64,000 bases of DNA from Gemmatimonadaceae bacterium (lineage in GTDB: Bacteria > Gemmatimonadota > Gemmatimonadetes > Gemmatimonadales > Gemmatimonadaceae), in assembly GCA_025358925.1 (NCBI GenBank), contig JANYHT010000004.1, forward strand, positions 43,486-107,485. Direction: 5' to 3'. The position numbers and the translations under genes are program-made. The notes under the pieces were generated by a model. It saw nothing but the letters and a program-made list of their open reading frames with translations. It was not told the DNA's origin and ran no database searches. Shown one piece after another: positions 19,621-28,114 of the stretch (positions are counted from its first letter, which is position 1; every line of letters starts with the position of its first letter).

Positions 19621-20635
19621 AGGCGTACACGCCGTACGTCAGCGTATCCCATCGCGGATCCGGAAGCGAGAGCGGACGACGCTCGGCGAGAATCCACGAC
19701 GAGAGCTGCGTGGCCTGCGCGCCGATAGCGTCGCGTGTGTGATCGTCAAGGTGCAGCGCGTCGCGCACCGCATTGGATGGCGCGACTTCCACGCGGACGA
19801 GTCCATGCAGCGGGTCACCGCTCGCCGTCTCTCGTAAACGCAAATACCAACTGACCACGGCACGACGCCCGCGGTGCACCACCAAAAATGTCGGCGACCG
19901 TTCCGCTTCGCGCAGCATCAACACGGCGCGCACAAGGGCAGGCGTCCCATACAACGTGCGATGTGATTTCACGACGCCGAATGCCGTGGCGTGTGCGTCG
20001 ACGGCCGCGTTACCGGCAATGCCGCCATCAATCCAAAGCCATCGCTGTTCGCGACGACACCAGTCGGCCGCGAGGGCGCGTTCCATACGGTCACGTTCAT
20101 TGGCTATCTGCACGAGCGCATGGGCACGAACGGCCATCGGGTGCGTGAGCGTCGCTTCAGCCAACGTATCCTCGGCGACATCGCGCAACGGCAAACCCGA
20201 CGCCTCCAACTGCGCCCAAGTGTCGTCTCCAAGACCTGCGCGCGACGCGTAGAGTGCGTGGTGCACACGCGGAGCATCCCAGGTGTCCAGCCGACGCTGT
20301 TCTCGCTGTCGGATCACCGCCGCCACACTGCCAAACACGAGTGGCGATCCACGTACATGCCCAACAACGCGACTGCGCTGAATACCGTCGAGAAACGCGG
20401 CGACCGTGGGTGTACTCGCGGGTGCCACACGTCGCGCGCCCGGTGGCTCAACCGCATCGCACGCGGAAACGGAGGGTGGGTCGCTGCGCAGTTGTGCGCG
20501 CTCTAAGGTTGGTGCGGTGCTTGCGGCGTGTATCGCCGCATCGCCGACAATCGGACGCAGGACGCGCAGTGCGCTGCGGAACGACGGCGCAATCTCGGCA
20601 CCCTCTACTGACATCGGTTCTGCCTCAGCGCCCAT
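19586..20635 (-). CDS. NurA-domain nuclease
   Basis: The product is 349 residues. The expected acidic metal-binding motifs are FLDGIQRS (Asp83) and WLWIDGGIAG (Asp203), followed by GVVKSH (220-225) and SWYLRL, the order seen in NurA RNase H-like nucleases. The C-terminal DPRWDTLTYGVYACESYLKAL also fits. NurA digests DNA in partnership with HerA, whose gene follows with an overlap. The N-terminal 70 residues are weakly conserved, and Met8 (20614) is an alternative start. Family identification rests on the motif order and on the herA neighbour rather than on high overall similarity. Confidence 0.75.
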   Translation of the reverse strand: MGAEAEPMSVEGAEIAPSFRSALRVLRPIVGDAAIHAASTAPTLERAQLRSDPPSVSACDAVEPPGARRVAPASTPTVAAFLDGIQRSRVVGHVRGSPLVFGSVAAVIRQREQRRLDTWDAPRVHHALYASRAGLGDDTWAQLEASGLPLRDVAEDTLAEATLTHPMAVRAHALVQIANERDRMERALAADWCRREQRWLWIDGGIAGNAAVDAHATAFGVVKSHRTLYGTPALVRAVLMLREAERSPTFLVVHRGRRAVVSWYLRLRETASGDPLHGLVRVEVAPSNAVRDALHLDDHTRDAIGAQATQLSSWILAERRPLSLPDPRWDTLTYGVYACESYLKALVGS

Positions 20636-20789
20636 CGCTGATATCGCCGAGTTTTGGCGGAATCGTGACCGAAGGGGGCAACTCGCTCGTCATGCACAAA
20701 GCGGAGGGTAGCGGTCGCACCCGTTAGTCACAACAATTGACCGTGCAGTAGCTTTGCTTAAGCAATATTCACTCTCATCCAACGTGTCG

Positions 20790-21782
20790 ATGATCCGCTC
20801 TGGACCGGAGTTGCGCCTTCGTACAAGGCCGCTGTTCACCCTTGTGACGATGCTGCTGCTCACAGGCGCCTGCAGCAAGGAACGATTGAAAGCGGCGCTG
20901 TCGGTGCCGGCTGAAGACTTAACGGACGGACAGTGGGTGCGCGATAGCACGCTGATCGCGAGCAAGCCCACACTCTTGTTTCGATCGCTGCATACCGAGT
21001 CGGGCGAGCAAGTGATACCGATTGCCACGATTGGGGCGCAGGGTTTTCAGGCACTGCGCATGGGAAATCGAGGTTGGCATTATCTCGATCTCACGTATTT
21101 GCACGAAGGTAGCTCGCTTGACGCCATCCACGATGGGCGCGTCGTGGGCGCCGCGTCACTCATACGCGGTCATTGGGAAACGGGAAAACCGGCTCTCGAC
21201 TCGTTGGCTGGATGCCAGGTGATGGTGCCCGGCGGTTTGGCAAGTGTGCCAGCCGGTGCGCGTTTGCTCATCGCTGGCCCACGTCCTGCCGTTCAACCCA
21301 CGCCCGCCCTGTCGTCGGGTGAATTGCAAGAAGCGTTAGATCGCGCGACCAATCTCATCGTGCCATCCACTGGCGTTCCACTTTCGCTGATGTCGCGCTA
21401 CACGAGAGAAATCCACCTCGTCGGCACAGGCACGGGCGACAAACCAACGATTGTGCTTATGCTCGACGATCCCGAGGTCGTAGCGGATTCCGTTTTGTCT
21501 CAGGGCGAACGACCGCGGCAGGTCGTGCTCGTGCTGAACAATGCGCGTTTCGGGTACAAGGTGACCTTTCAATACACCACGCTTGGAAATCTGAAGGCAC
21601 CGCCGCGTTATCAGTGGCTCGATTTCATCGATACGGACAACGACGGCAAAGCGGAACTGTTGTTTGGTTTACGCGGTGTCAGTGCTCCGAAAATTGCGCC
21701 GTTGTACACGCTTGGCCTTCACTACAAGAACGATGTTTGGACAGAGTCGATCCGATATGATCGCACGCGGTGCCAGGGCTGA
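20790..21782 (+). CDS. Lipoprotein of unknown function
   Basis: The product is 330 residues starting at the ATG at 20790; the TTG at 20754 in the same frame only adds polar residues. The hydrophobic FTLVTMLLL leads into a lipobox TGAC (Cys28). The C-terminal third contains FIDTDNDGKAELLFGLRG, an acidic Asp-rich loop like the FG-GAP/dockerin-type calcium loops of beta-propeller repeats. The central part is beta-rich with a predicted PTIVLMLDD strand. No enzyme motif is seen. The gene is divergent from nurA and convergent with the RAM-domain gene. Confidence 0.7.
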   Translation: MIRSGPELRLRTRPLFTLVTMLLLTGACSKERLKAALSVPAEDLTDGQWVRDSTLIASKPTLLFRSLHTESGEQVIPIATIGAQGFQALRMGNRGWHYLDLTYLHEGSSLDAIHDGRVVGAASLIRGHWETGKPALDSLAGCQVMVPGGLASVPAGARLLIAGPRPAVQPTPALSSGELQEALDRATNLIVPSTGVPLSLMSRYTREIHLVGTGTGDKPTIVLMLDDPEVVADSVLSQGERPRQVVLVLNNARFGYKVTFQYTTLGNLKAPPRYQWLDFIDTDNDGKAELLFGLRGVSAPKIAPLYTLGLHYKNDVWTESIRYDRTRCQG

Positions 21783-21797
21783 GCACTCGCGCGTGCA

Positions 21798-22076
21798 TCA
21801 CTCGACGCCGATGTCCCAGGCCTGTTCGAGGTCGTTGCGGCTGTAGGCGCGAAATGCAGTCAGTGTTTGCGTGCGGACAATGCCAGGAACCTTCGCAAAC
21901 TCCTCCGTGACCACGGTCGCGATGCGCTCCAGATCCGGCACACGCAAGATGGCCACGAGATCCCACGCGCCCGACACCGAATACACTTCGCTCACGCCCG
22001 TAATGCCAGCCAGCGCCGCGCCGCACGCGGGAATGTGCTTGGGGTCCGCCTGCACCAACACGATCGTCGTTATCAT
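21798..22076 (-). CDS. Stand-alone Lrp/AsnC ligand-binding (RAM) domain protein
   Basis: The product is 92 residues and consists only of the Lrp/AsnC C-terminal sensing domain: MITTIVLVQADPKHI, GVSEVYSVSGAWDLVAILRVPDLE and VPGIVRTQTLTAFRAYS give the beta-alpha-beta-beta-alpha-beta pattern with the conserved GxWD segment. No helix-turn-helix is present. Such single-domain proteins bind amino acids and form rings or modulate partner enzymes. Its ATG overlaps the stop of the aminotransferase gene by four bases, so it probably senses or controls amino acid metabolism linked to that enzyme (inference). Confidence 0.82.
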   Translation of the reverse strand: MITTIVLVQADPKHIPACGAALAGITGVSEVYSVSGAWDLVAILRVPDLERIATVVTEEFAKVPGIVRTQTLTAFRAYSRNDLEQAWDIGVE

Positions 22077-23269
22077 CGAGCCTCCGTGAGACAGCGTGCA
22101 ATCCGAGTCACGCCTTCAACCGCAATGGACTGTTTCGTGGCGTAACTGGCGCGAATCCATCCGGGCGTAAGGAACGCGCTGCCCGGCACCACCGCCACTT
22201 CGTGTTTCTCTAAAACGCGCCGGGCAAACGCACCGCCCGCATCGGCGGCGCCTTCAAATCCGTCAACGTTCACGTACAGGTAAAACGCGCCGGCCGGATA
22301 GATGTATGTCACCGACGGGAAGGCGCGGAGCGTTTCAATTACCGCATCACGACGACGGCGGAACTCACCCACCATGTGACGAATCGCCGCGTCCGCTTCA
22401 TCACGCTGTGTCAATGCCGCGAGTGTCGCATGTTGCGACACCGCCGCCGCGTTTGATGTGGTGTGTGACTGAAATGCGGTCATCGCCTTCGACACAGCAA
22501 TCGGGGCGATCGACCATCCGATACGCCACCCAGTCATCGCGTATGCCTTCGCGACACCATTAATCACAATTAAATTGTCGCGCGTTGGCGCGAGTGACAA
22601 TGCCGATTCCGCTGGCGCGTCGTACGCAATGCGTAGATAAATCTCGTCAGCAATCACCCACCAACCGCGCTCGGCCGCGAGCGTGAGAATCGATGTGAGC
22701 TCCGCCGCCGTGTAGACCGCACCAGTGGGATTGCTCGGCGAGCAGAGCATCAAGCCGCGCGTGCGTGATGTTGCCGCGGCGGCCAGTTGTTCGGCAGTCA
22801 CTTTGAGCGAGCGCGATATATCACCAAACACCGGCACAGCGGTCGCACGTGCGAGTTGCAACATTTCATAGTAGCTCGTCCACGCTGGCGTGGGCACTAA
22901 CACTTCGTCGCCCGGACCAAAACAACAGACGCACGCGTTATACAATGCTTGCTTGGATCCATTTGACACCACAACTTCTGCCGCTGTTACGGGTGGTCCG
23001 TCACGCACCAGTCGATTGGCGTCTGCAGCAATAGCGTCGCGGAGCGCCGGAATGCCCTCGGTGGCGGTATAGCGTGTCGCACCGTTTGCCAATGCCAAGT
23101 TGGCCGCGTTGCGAATAAAGAGCGGTGTATCAAAATCTGGCTCGCCAGCACCGAGATCGATGATGGCGTTCCCTGCGGCCTTGAGCGCCCTCGCTTTTGC
23201 CGAAACAGCGATCGTTGCGGACTCTTTCATGCGAGCGATGTTTGCTGACGGTTGAAACGCAAGCGGCAT
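22073..23269 (-). CDS. PLP-dependent class I aminotransferase (aspartate aminotransferase type)
   Basis: The product is 398 residues. The PLP-lysine motif is NGVAKAYAMTGWRIGW (Lys in SKxxAxxGxRxG position), with the usual SNPTGAVYTAAEL, EIYLRIAYD and RASYATKQSI elements. DLGAGEPDFDTP near residue 40 is the signature of the subfamily Ib aspartate/prephenate aminotransferases (Thermus-like AspC). These move amino groups between aspartate, glutamate, prephenate and their keto acids. Start MPLAFQPSANIARMKESATI is normal for the family. The gene is followed by, and overlaps, the RAM-domain gene. Confidence 0.92.
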   Translation of the reverse strand: MPLAFQPSANIARMKESATIAVSAKARALKAAGNAIIDLGAGEPDFDTPLFIRNAANLALANGATRYTATEGIPALRDAIAADANRLVRDGPPVTAAEVVVSNGSKQALYNACVCCFGPGDEVLVPTPAWTSYYEMLQLARATAVPVFGDISRSLKVTAEQLAAAATSRTRGLMLCSPSNPTGAVYTAAELTSILTLAAERGWWVIADEIYLRIAYDAPAESALSLAPTRDNLIVINGVAKAYAMTGWRIGWSIAPIAVSKAMTAFQSHTTSNAAAVSQHATLAALTQRDEADAAIRHMVGEFRRRRDAVIETLRAFPSVTYIYPAGAFYLYVNVDGFEGAADAGGAFARRVLEKHEVAVVPGSAFLTPGWIRASYATKQSIAVEGVTRIARCLTEAR

Positions 23270-23443
23270 GTTGCGGTCGGACGCGGGTGGAGAAGAAGCT
23301 AGAGACCCACTAGCTTAGGGCGGTGAGCCGTGCGCTCGCAAAGTACATCTGCGTGTCCGGAGTGGCACACAGCGCGCTGATTTGGCGCCACAAGAACTGG
23401 CCGTTGGGCGGCCAGGCTGACCGACAACTGAACGGAGTGGGAC

Positions 23444-25384
23444 GTGGGCGAGCAAGAACGGGAGACGCCGGGGGCGGCTCGAAGCCAGCACGTTGTGCTG
23501 CAGGGACCCGCTGATTTGCGGATGATGGCGGCCGCCATGCGGTCTGGACTCGAGCGCAGCCGCGGCGACCAGACCGGCCTTGCGCCGTCCTGTGTGGTGG
23601 TCACGCCAACTCTCGAGCAGGCGCTGAGTGCCGCCGAGCAGGCCCGCCTACTTCTCGCTGATGACAGGCTTCGTGTGGTGCCGGTGAGTGCGGTCGCGCG
23701 TGCACGCCGCGTCTTGGCGTTTGGGCCCACAGCGGTTGTGGTTGGAACCGCCGCTGATCTGCTCGAATTGCGTCGCGCGTCCGCACTGCGCCTGGAAGAT
23801 TTGCGCGCCGTCGTGGTCATCGGTCTCGACGAAATTCTTCGCGAGGCAGGCCTTGAAACACTGCAGGCCCTGTTAGGCGACGCGCCGGATGAGCTGCAGC
23901 GTATTGTCACACTTGAAGACGAGTCGCCCGAGACAGAGGCGTTTCTCGAAGCGCAATTGCGTCGCGCGCGGCGCATGACCCCGACGCCGATCAACGACGT
24001 ACCGCTCCCGATGACACCAAGTTTTGCGATCACGTCAGCGGCAGGGCGTGCTGATACGCTGCGTGCAATTCTTGACGCGGCCGATCCGCCATCAGTGGTG
24101 ATTGTCGCAGCCACAGATAATGGACTCCGTGATGCGCAGCTCGCCCTCACGCGACTCGGTATGGTGGTCGACGGCAGCAGCGTGCAGGTAGTGCGCCATC
24201 CAACGTCGCAGCATGTTGCGCTCGTCGTGCTTTGGGAAACGCCCGCGACCATTGAAGCGCTCACCGAGGCCATCGCGACGCGCCCCGTCGATGCGGTCGC
24301 ACTGTTGCTACCCGATGAATTACCATCGTTTCGGCGACTCACCAACGGACTCGCTGAAGCATGGAATCCGCCCGCGAGAAAAGAAGCGGCAGAGAGTCGC
24401 GTACGGACGTTACGCACGGCGCTTAAATCCACGCTGGCCGCAGCGGGTGGTGCGTCGGCGAGCGAAATGGCGCTGCTCGCGCCGCTGCTCGATGCGCACG
24501 ACGCGCTAGAAATCGCTGCCGCTGCATTGCGGTTGTACGAAGGGGCGCGTCGTGACGCAATCACGTTGCGTGCTAAAGTTGCGAACGCGGCGGCCGTACG
24601 ATCGGCACCGGCGCCGCGCGGCGGGCTGTCCATGGTTGGTGGTAGCAACGCGAGCAGCACTGCAGGCACGTCAGGCAAGCAACGCGTTTTCCTCGCTGTT
24701 GGAAAGCGCGACAACGTACGAGTTGGTGACGTGGTTGGTGCGATCGCGAACGAAGTGGGAATTCCTGGTGAGCGCATCGGCACGGTCGAACTCTTCGAAT
24801 CGCACTCGATTGTGGAGCTCGGCCCGGACGATGCGGCGAAGGCCGTTGAAATGCTCGCGGATATCACATTGCGTGGACGTCGACTAAGCGCACGTATCGA
24901 TGACCGCCCGGCGGAAGGCGGGCACGAGCGTCGCACGTTCGGTCCACCGCGCGGTGATAAGCCTCGCGGAGATCGTCCACTGCGTGGGCCTGACCGCGCG
25001 GATCGCGGCGCACGCGGTGCTGATCGCAGCGCCGAGCGTGGACCACGTGCGTTTGATCGAGGCGATCGTCCCGAGCGTCCGGCGCGAAGCTTTGACAGTG
25101 CTGATCGCAGTGAACGTCCTGCGCGTTCGTTCGATCGGCCGTCGTCGCCACGTCCCGTGCGTGATGATGATCGAGGACCGTCAGCAGGTCCGCGATCTGG
25201 ACCGCCGCGCAGCGGGGCCGCGCGTGGTGCGCCGCGAGCGGACGACGTCCGTCGCGCCTTTGGTGATCGACCGGTGCGAGAGCGTGCCGAGGGCACCGTC
25301 GAGTGGTCCGAACGTGGGGAGCGCATGAAGCATGCAAAGCGCGCTCCGCGTCCGTCCGAACCGGATCGCGACACCGAGGGATGA
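23444..25384 (+). CDS. DEAD-box-like pseudo-helicase with DbpA RNA-binding domain and RGD-rich tail
   Basis: The product is 646 residues. Residues 1-170 align with a DEAD-box RecA1 domain but every catalytic motif has decayed: no Walker A GKT, motif Ia PTRELA is PTLEQA, TPGR is TAAD and DEAD is GLDEIL. RecA2 follows with its arginine motifs lost. Residues about 412-487 (RVFLAVGKRDNVRVGDVVGA, then GTVELFESHSIVEL) are an intact DbpA-type RNA-binding domain. The remaining about 155 residues are low complexity with repeated GDRP, DRSERPARSFD and RGD units, like the disordered tails of DeaD/CsdA helicases. Start GTG at 23444 has GGAG upstream. It overlaps the thymidine kinase gene by ATGA. RNA binding without unwinding is inferred. 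Confidence 0.8.
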   Translation: MGEQERETPGAARSQHVVLQGPADLRMMAAAMRSGLERSRGDQTGLAPSCVVVTPTLEQALSAAEQARLLLADDRLRVVPVSAVARARRVLAFGPTAVVVGTAADLLELRRASALRLEDLRAVVVIGLDEILREAGLETLQALLGDAPDELQRIVTLEDESPETEAFLEAQLRRARRMTPTPINDVPLPMTPSFAITSAAGRADTLRAILDAADPPSVVIVAATDNGLRDAQLALTRLGMVVDGSSVQVVRHPTSQHVALVVLWETPATIEALTEAIATRPVDAVALLLPDELPSFRRLTNGLAEAWNPPARKEAAESRVRTLRTALKSTLAAAGGASASEMALLAPLLDAHDALEIAAAALRLYEGARRDAITLRAKVANAAAVRSAPAPRGGLSMVGGSNASSTAGTSGKQRVFLAVGKRDNVRVGDVVGAIANEVGIPGERIGTVELFESHSIVELGPDDAAKAVEMLADITLRGRRLSARIDDRPAEGGHERRTFGPPRGDKPRGDRPLRGPDRADRGARGADRSAERGPRAFDRGDRPERPARSFDSADRSERPARSFDRPSSPRPVRDDDRGPSAGPRSGPPRSGAARGAPRADDVRRAFGDRPVRERAEGTVEWSERGERMKHAKRAPRPSEPDRDTEG

Positions 25385-25998
25385 GTATGAACGGCAGCTT
25401 CCAAACCTCCGGTGGATGGATGGAGGTCATTGCTGGCTCGATGTTCAGCGGTAAAACAGAGGAGCTGATGCGCCGGGTTCGCCGCGCGACTATCGCACGG
25501 AAACGCGTGCAACTATTTAAATCGCATCTCGATGATCGCTACGCGGGATTGTTAGCGATCTCGAGCCATGACCGACGAAGTATCGAGGCAATTCCGGTGG
25601 ATTCGGCGGCGCAGATCACCCTGCGCCTCGATCCAGCCGCCCAAGTCATCGCGATTGACGAAGCACAATTTCTCGACAGCGAAATTGTGCGCGTCGCCAC
25701 GGCGTTGGCCGAACGCGGTCGACGCGTCATCCTTGCCGGCATTGATTCGGATTTTCGCGGAGAGCCGTTTGGATCGATGCCGCAGTTGATGGCGGTGGCC
25801 GAAGTGGTCGACAAACTGCACGCGATTTGCGTGCTGTGCGGCTCACCGGCGAGCCGCAATCAGCGATTGATTGATGGGAAGCCCGCACCCTTTCATTCAC
25901 CAACCATTATGGTGGGCGCGGCCGACTCATATGAGGCGCGATGCCGTGCGTGTCATGTCGTGCCGCGCGGCGATGACACCCAGCAACAGTTGCTGTAG
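25381..25998 (+). CDS. tdk: Thymidine kinase
   Basis: The product is 205 residues. Type II thymidine kinase motifs are present: P-loop GSMFSGKTEEL (19-29), Walker B IAIDEAQF, the ILAGIDSDFRGEPFG lasso-side loop, and a zinc site CVLCG plus CRACH. It phosphorylates thymidine for dTTP salvage, which fits with the nucleoside phosphorylase at the left edge of the window. The start ATG at 25381 overlaps the upstream stop (ATGA); a second ATG two codons later is possible. Confidence 0.95.
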   Translation: MSMNGSFQTSGGWMEVIAGSMFSGKTEELMRRVRRATIARKRVQLFKSHLDDRYAGLLAISSHDRRSIEAIPVDSAAQITLRLDPAAQVIAIDEAQFLDSEIVRVATALAERGRRVILAGIDSDFRGEPFGSMPQLMAVAEVVDKLHAICVLCGSPASRNQRLIDGKPAPFHSPTIMVGAADSYEARCRACHVVPRGDDTQQQLL

Positions 25999-26071
25999 CG
26001 CGGTCCTGTGACCCGCTGACGGGCTGCCGCGTCTACTGGCTGATGCTGGAACTGCGCTTCCCTCTACCCCA

Positions 26072-26899
26072 ATGGATTGTCGCATGGGCGTGATCGCGAC
26101 GCTCCTCGCACACGAACCTCGGCTTGCTCGACTGCGTAGTGCAGCGCGCGACCGATATCGGTTCGTCACTTGCGAGGACTGGACTTCTCTGACCCGCGCT
26201 TGCGAGCGCGGCCCAATCAACGTGGTGGTCTTTGACCTTTACGTGGATGGCCGAGCCGACTTCGAGCGCGTGCGTCAATTGCGCGTGCGGGTGCCGCGTG
26301 CGGCGCTCGTCGCGTATGTCGACGTTAACAAGGAACGGGCGCGCGACATGTTTGACGCTGGGCGCTGCGGCATTGACGTGCTCGTTGTGGCGGACGAATC
26401 CGACACGCCTGCCATTCTCGCCGCCTTGCTTGATCAAGCCGAAGCGCGCAGCGTTTCGAGTTTGCTTAAGCCACACCTCGCCGGACTGCGCAGCGTTGTG
26501 CGCGACGCGGTGATGCTGTCGGTCACGCGCGCGCACGAACGACTCACGCCTGACAGTTTGGCGCGGCTCATCGCCGTCTCGCGTCGGTTGCTCTCGAAAC
26601 GTTTGGAAGGCGCGCAGTTGCCACCGCCGCACCAAATGCTGACGTGGGGACGATTGATTGTGGCTGCGAGCATGTTGGAGGACGGATCGCGCAGCGCCGA
26701 TGGCGTCGCGAGCGCCTTGGACTTTCCGTCGGGCAGTGCCTTCCGCAACACGTGCCAGCGTTACTTGGGATGCACACCGCACCAGATTCGCATACGTGGC
26801 GGTGCATCATGGGTCATACAAGAACTGCTGGTGAATCGTGAGAAGCGGCGTGAAATTCATGATCACGAAGACGACATGCAGGACAGTGCAGCGGCCTAA
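26072..26899 (+). CDS. AraC-type transcription regulator with pseudo-receiver N-terminus
   Basis: The product is 275 residues. The C-terminal 100 residues carry an AraC/XylS helix-turn-helix pair: LTPDSLARLIAVSRRLLSKRL for the first and DGVASALDFPSGSAFRNTCQRYLGCTP for the second, with the typical F-x-x-x-F/R spacing. The N-terminal part has the alternating pattern of a response-regulator receiver (VIATLLAHEPRLARL, VVVFDLYVDG, ALVAYVDVN, IDVLVVAD), with Asp in VVVFDLYVD at the position of the phosphoacceptor, but without the conserved acidic pair near the N-terminus or the Lys. A degenerate receiver is inferred. No kinase gene is adjacent. A hairpin terminator follows at 26921. Confidence 0.75.
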   Translation: MDCRMGVIATLLAHEPRLARLRSAARDRYRFVTCEDWTSLTRACERGPINVVVFDLYVDGRADFERVRQLRVRVPRAALVAYVDVNKERARDMFDAGRCGIDVLVVADESDTPAILAALLDQAEARSVSSLLKPHLAGLRSVVRDAVMLSVTRAHERLTPDSLARLIAVSRRLLSKRLEGAQLPPPHQMLTWGRLIVAASMLEDGSRSADGVASALDFPSGSAFRNTCQRYLGCTPHQIRIRGGASWVIQELLVNREKRREIHDHEDDMQDSAAA

Positions 26900-26920
26900 C
26901 GGCACGGCACCGTCGTGAAG

Positions 26921-26953
26921 CAGAGGGCCCAAGGCGATTGCTTGGGCCCTCTG
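26921..26953 (+). terminator. Rho-independent-type terminator hairpin
   Basis: CAGAGGGCCCAAG (26921-26933) pairs perfectly with CTTGGGCCCTCTG (26941-26953) around a seven-base loop, and is followed by TGTTTCG. It lies 21 bp after the AraC-type gene stop and 20 bp before coaE, so it should end the AraC-gene transcript and separate it from coaE. Confidence 0.85.
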
Positions 26954-26973
26954 TGTTTCGTACCTTAGTGCGG

Positions 26974-27594
26974 ATGCTGCATCTCGGATTGACGGGCAAC
27001 ATTGCGAGCGGAAAGAGCGCGGTTGCCGCACTGTTGGCGGCGCATGGCGCAACGATCATCGACGCCGACATCTTGGCGCGCGAGGCAGTCGCACGGGGCA
27101 CTCCTGGATATGCCGCCGTGTTAGCGCACTTTGGACCCACGGTGCTCGCCGCCGATGAGTCGCTCGACCGTGCCGCGCTTCGACGTCAGGTCTTTGCCGA
27201 TCCGGCCGAGCGTGAGGCGCTGAGCGCCATTGTCCACCCGGCCGTTGGTCGGCTGCGCGATGCACGGCTCGCTGACGCGCGTACCCGTGGCGATCGCGTG
27301 GTGATTTCGGACGTGCCGCTGCTCTTCGAGGTCGGGCTTGAGCATGCGTTCGACGGCGTCATCGTGGTGGATGCACCGGCCGCGTTGCGGCTTGCGCGAC
27401 TGATGCGCGATCGCGAACTCCCGGAGCCCGAGGCGCAGGCCATGATGGATGCGCAATGGCCTGCTGAACGGAAGCGTGCATTCGCGACGTGGGTCATCGA
27501 CAACGACGGCTCGCGCGACCAGCTTGCAGCACGAGTGGAAGAGGTCTGGCGCTCGATTCAAACAAATCCCGATGGTGACGTTCGATTGTTCTGA
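26974..27594 (+). CDS. coaE: Dephospho-CoA kinase
   Basis: The product is 206 residues. It phosphorylates the 3'-hydroxyl of dephospho-CoA, the last step of CoA synthesis. The P-loop is GNIASGKSAV, close to the N-terminus as usual; then DADILAREAV (Asp of the substrate site), VHPAVGRLR, DVPLLFEVG and the lid arginine region RLMRDREL follow. The ATG at 26974 gives the standard MLHLGLTGNI start; the frame extends upstream into the terminator hairpin, which is rejected. Confidence 0.95.
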   Translation: MLHLGLTGNIASGKSAVAALLAAHGATIIDADILAREAVARGTPGYAAVLAHFGPTVLAADESLDRAALRRQVFADPAEREALSAIVHPAVGRLRDARLADARTRGDRVVISDVPLLFEVGLEHAFDGVIVVDAPAALRLARLMRDRELPEPEAQAMMDAQWPAERKRAFATWVIDNDGSRDQLAARVEEVWRSIQTNPDGDVRLF

Positions 27595-27631
27595 CTGTCA
27601 CCAACGGTCCTTCAACGGCTGTGGAGTTATC

Positions 27632-28018
27632 GTGTCGAATATTCCTACCGACCTGCGCTACACGAAAGAACACGAGTACGTGCGCGTGACAGAAGACCCG
27701 GCGATCATCGCTATCGGCATCACCGATTTTGCGCAGGGCGAACTCGGCGACATCGTATTCGTCGAACTGCCGAAAGTGGGCACGACGTACAGCACGCACG
27801 ACGTCTTTGGCACGGTCGAAGCCGTGAAAGCCGTCTCCGAGTTATTTATGCCAGTTGGCGGCGAGGTAGTAGCGGTCAACGAGCGCATCGATGGCGAGCC
27901 TGCGTTAATCAACACGGACCCGTTCGGCGACGGCTGGATGATCAAGGTGCGATTGGCAGCTGGGACTGATGCGCAATTGATGTCAGCGAAAGACTATGCA
28001 GCACTTGTTGGCGGGTAG
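27632..28018 (+). CDS. gcvH: Glycine cleavage system H protein
   Basis: The product is 128 residues, the normal H-protein length. It carries the lipoyl arm that shuttles the aminomethyl group between P, T and L proteins. The lipoylated lysine is in TVEAVKAVSELFMP (usual ESVKAAS); the N-terminus reads SNIPTDLRYTKEHEYV. Start is GTG at 27632 with GGAG seven bases upstream (27622-27625). The stop TAG lies inside the first G-rich repeat. It converges on gcvP, the enzyme it serves; gcvT is not in this window. Confidence 0.95.
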   Translation: MSNIPTDLRYTKEHEYVRVTEDPAIIAIGITDFAQGELGDIVFVELPKVGTTYSTHDVFGTVEAVKAVSELFMPVGGEVVAVNERIDGEPALINTDPFGDGWMIKVRLAAGTDAQLMSAKDYAALVGG

Positions 28019-28060
28019 GGACTGGGGACTGGGACTAGGGATTAGAGGTTAGGGGTTAGG
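28018..28060 (+). repeat. G-rich heptamer repeat with G-quadruplex motif, left arm
   Basis: Immediately after gcvH, degenerate copies of GGGACT/GGGATTA run for about 43 bases. Bases 28018-28040 contain four runs of at least three G with spacers of three, three and four bases, which fits the canonical G-quadruplex pattern. The same array occurs as an inverted copy at 28115-28145. Confidence 0.8.
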
Positions 28061-28072
28061 CGACTAAAGGAA

Positions 28073-28105
28073 AGCTCCACGCAGCGATGGTCGCCGCGTG
28101 GAGCT
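28073..28105. terminator. Bidirectional terminator hairpin between gcvH and gcvP
   Basis: AGCTCCACGC (28073-28082) pairs with GCGTGGAGCT (28096-28105), and an inner GCGA pairs with TCGC around TGG. It sits at the centre of the convergent gcvH/gcvP gap and is flanked by the inverted G-rich / C-rich repeat arms. Preceded by AAA and followed by GTTCCGTTTC on the plus strand; it should stop transcripts from both sides. Confidence 0.8.
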
Positions 28106-28114
28106 GTTCCGTTT

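Noticed and set aside
23299..25512. Long minus-strand reading frame of over 700 codons opposite the pseudo-helicase gene
   Set aside because: It is Ser/Arg-rich low-complexity translation antisense to the RGD repeats, with no ribosome site or domain; the plus-strand frame has a recognisable DbpA domain.
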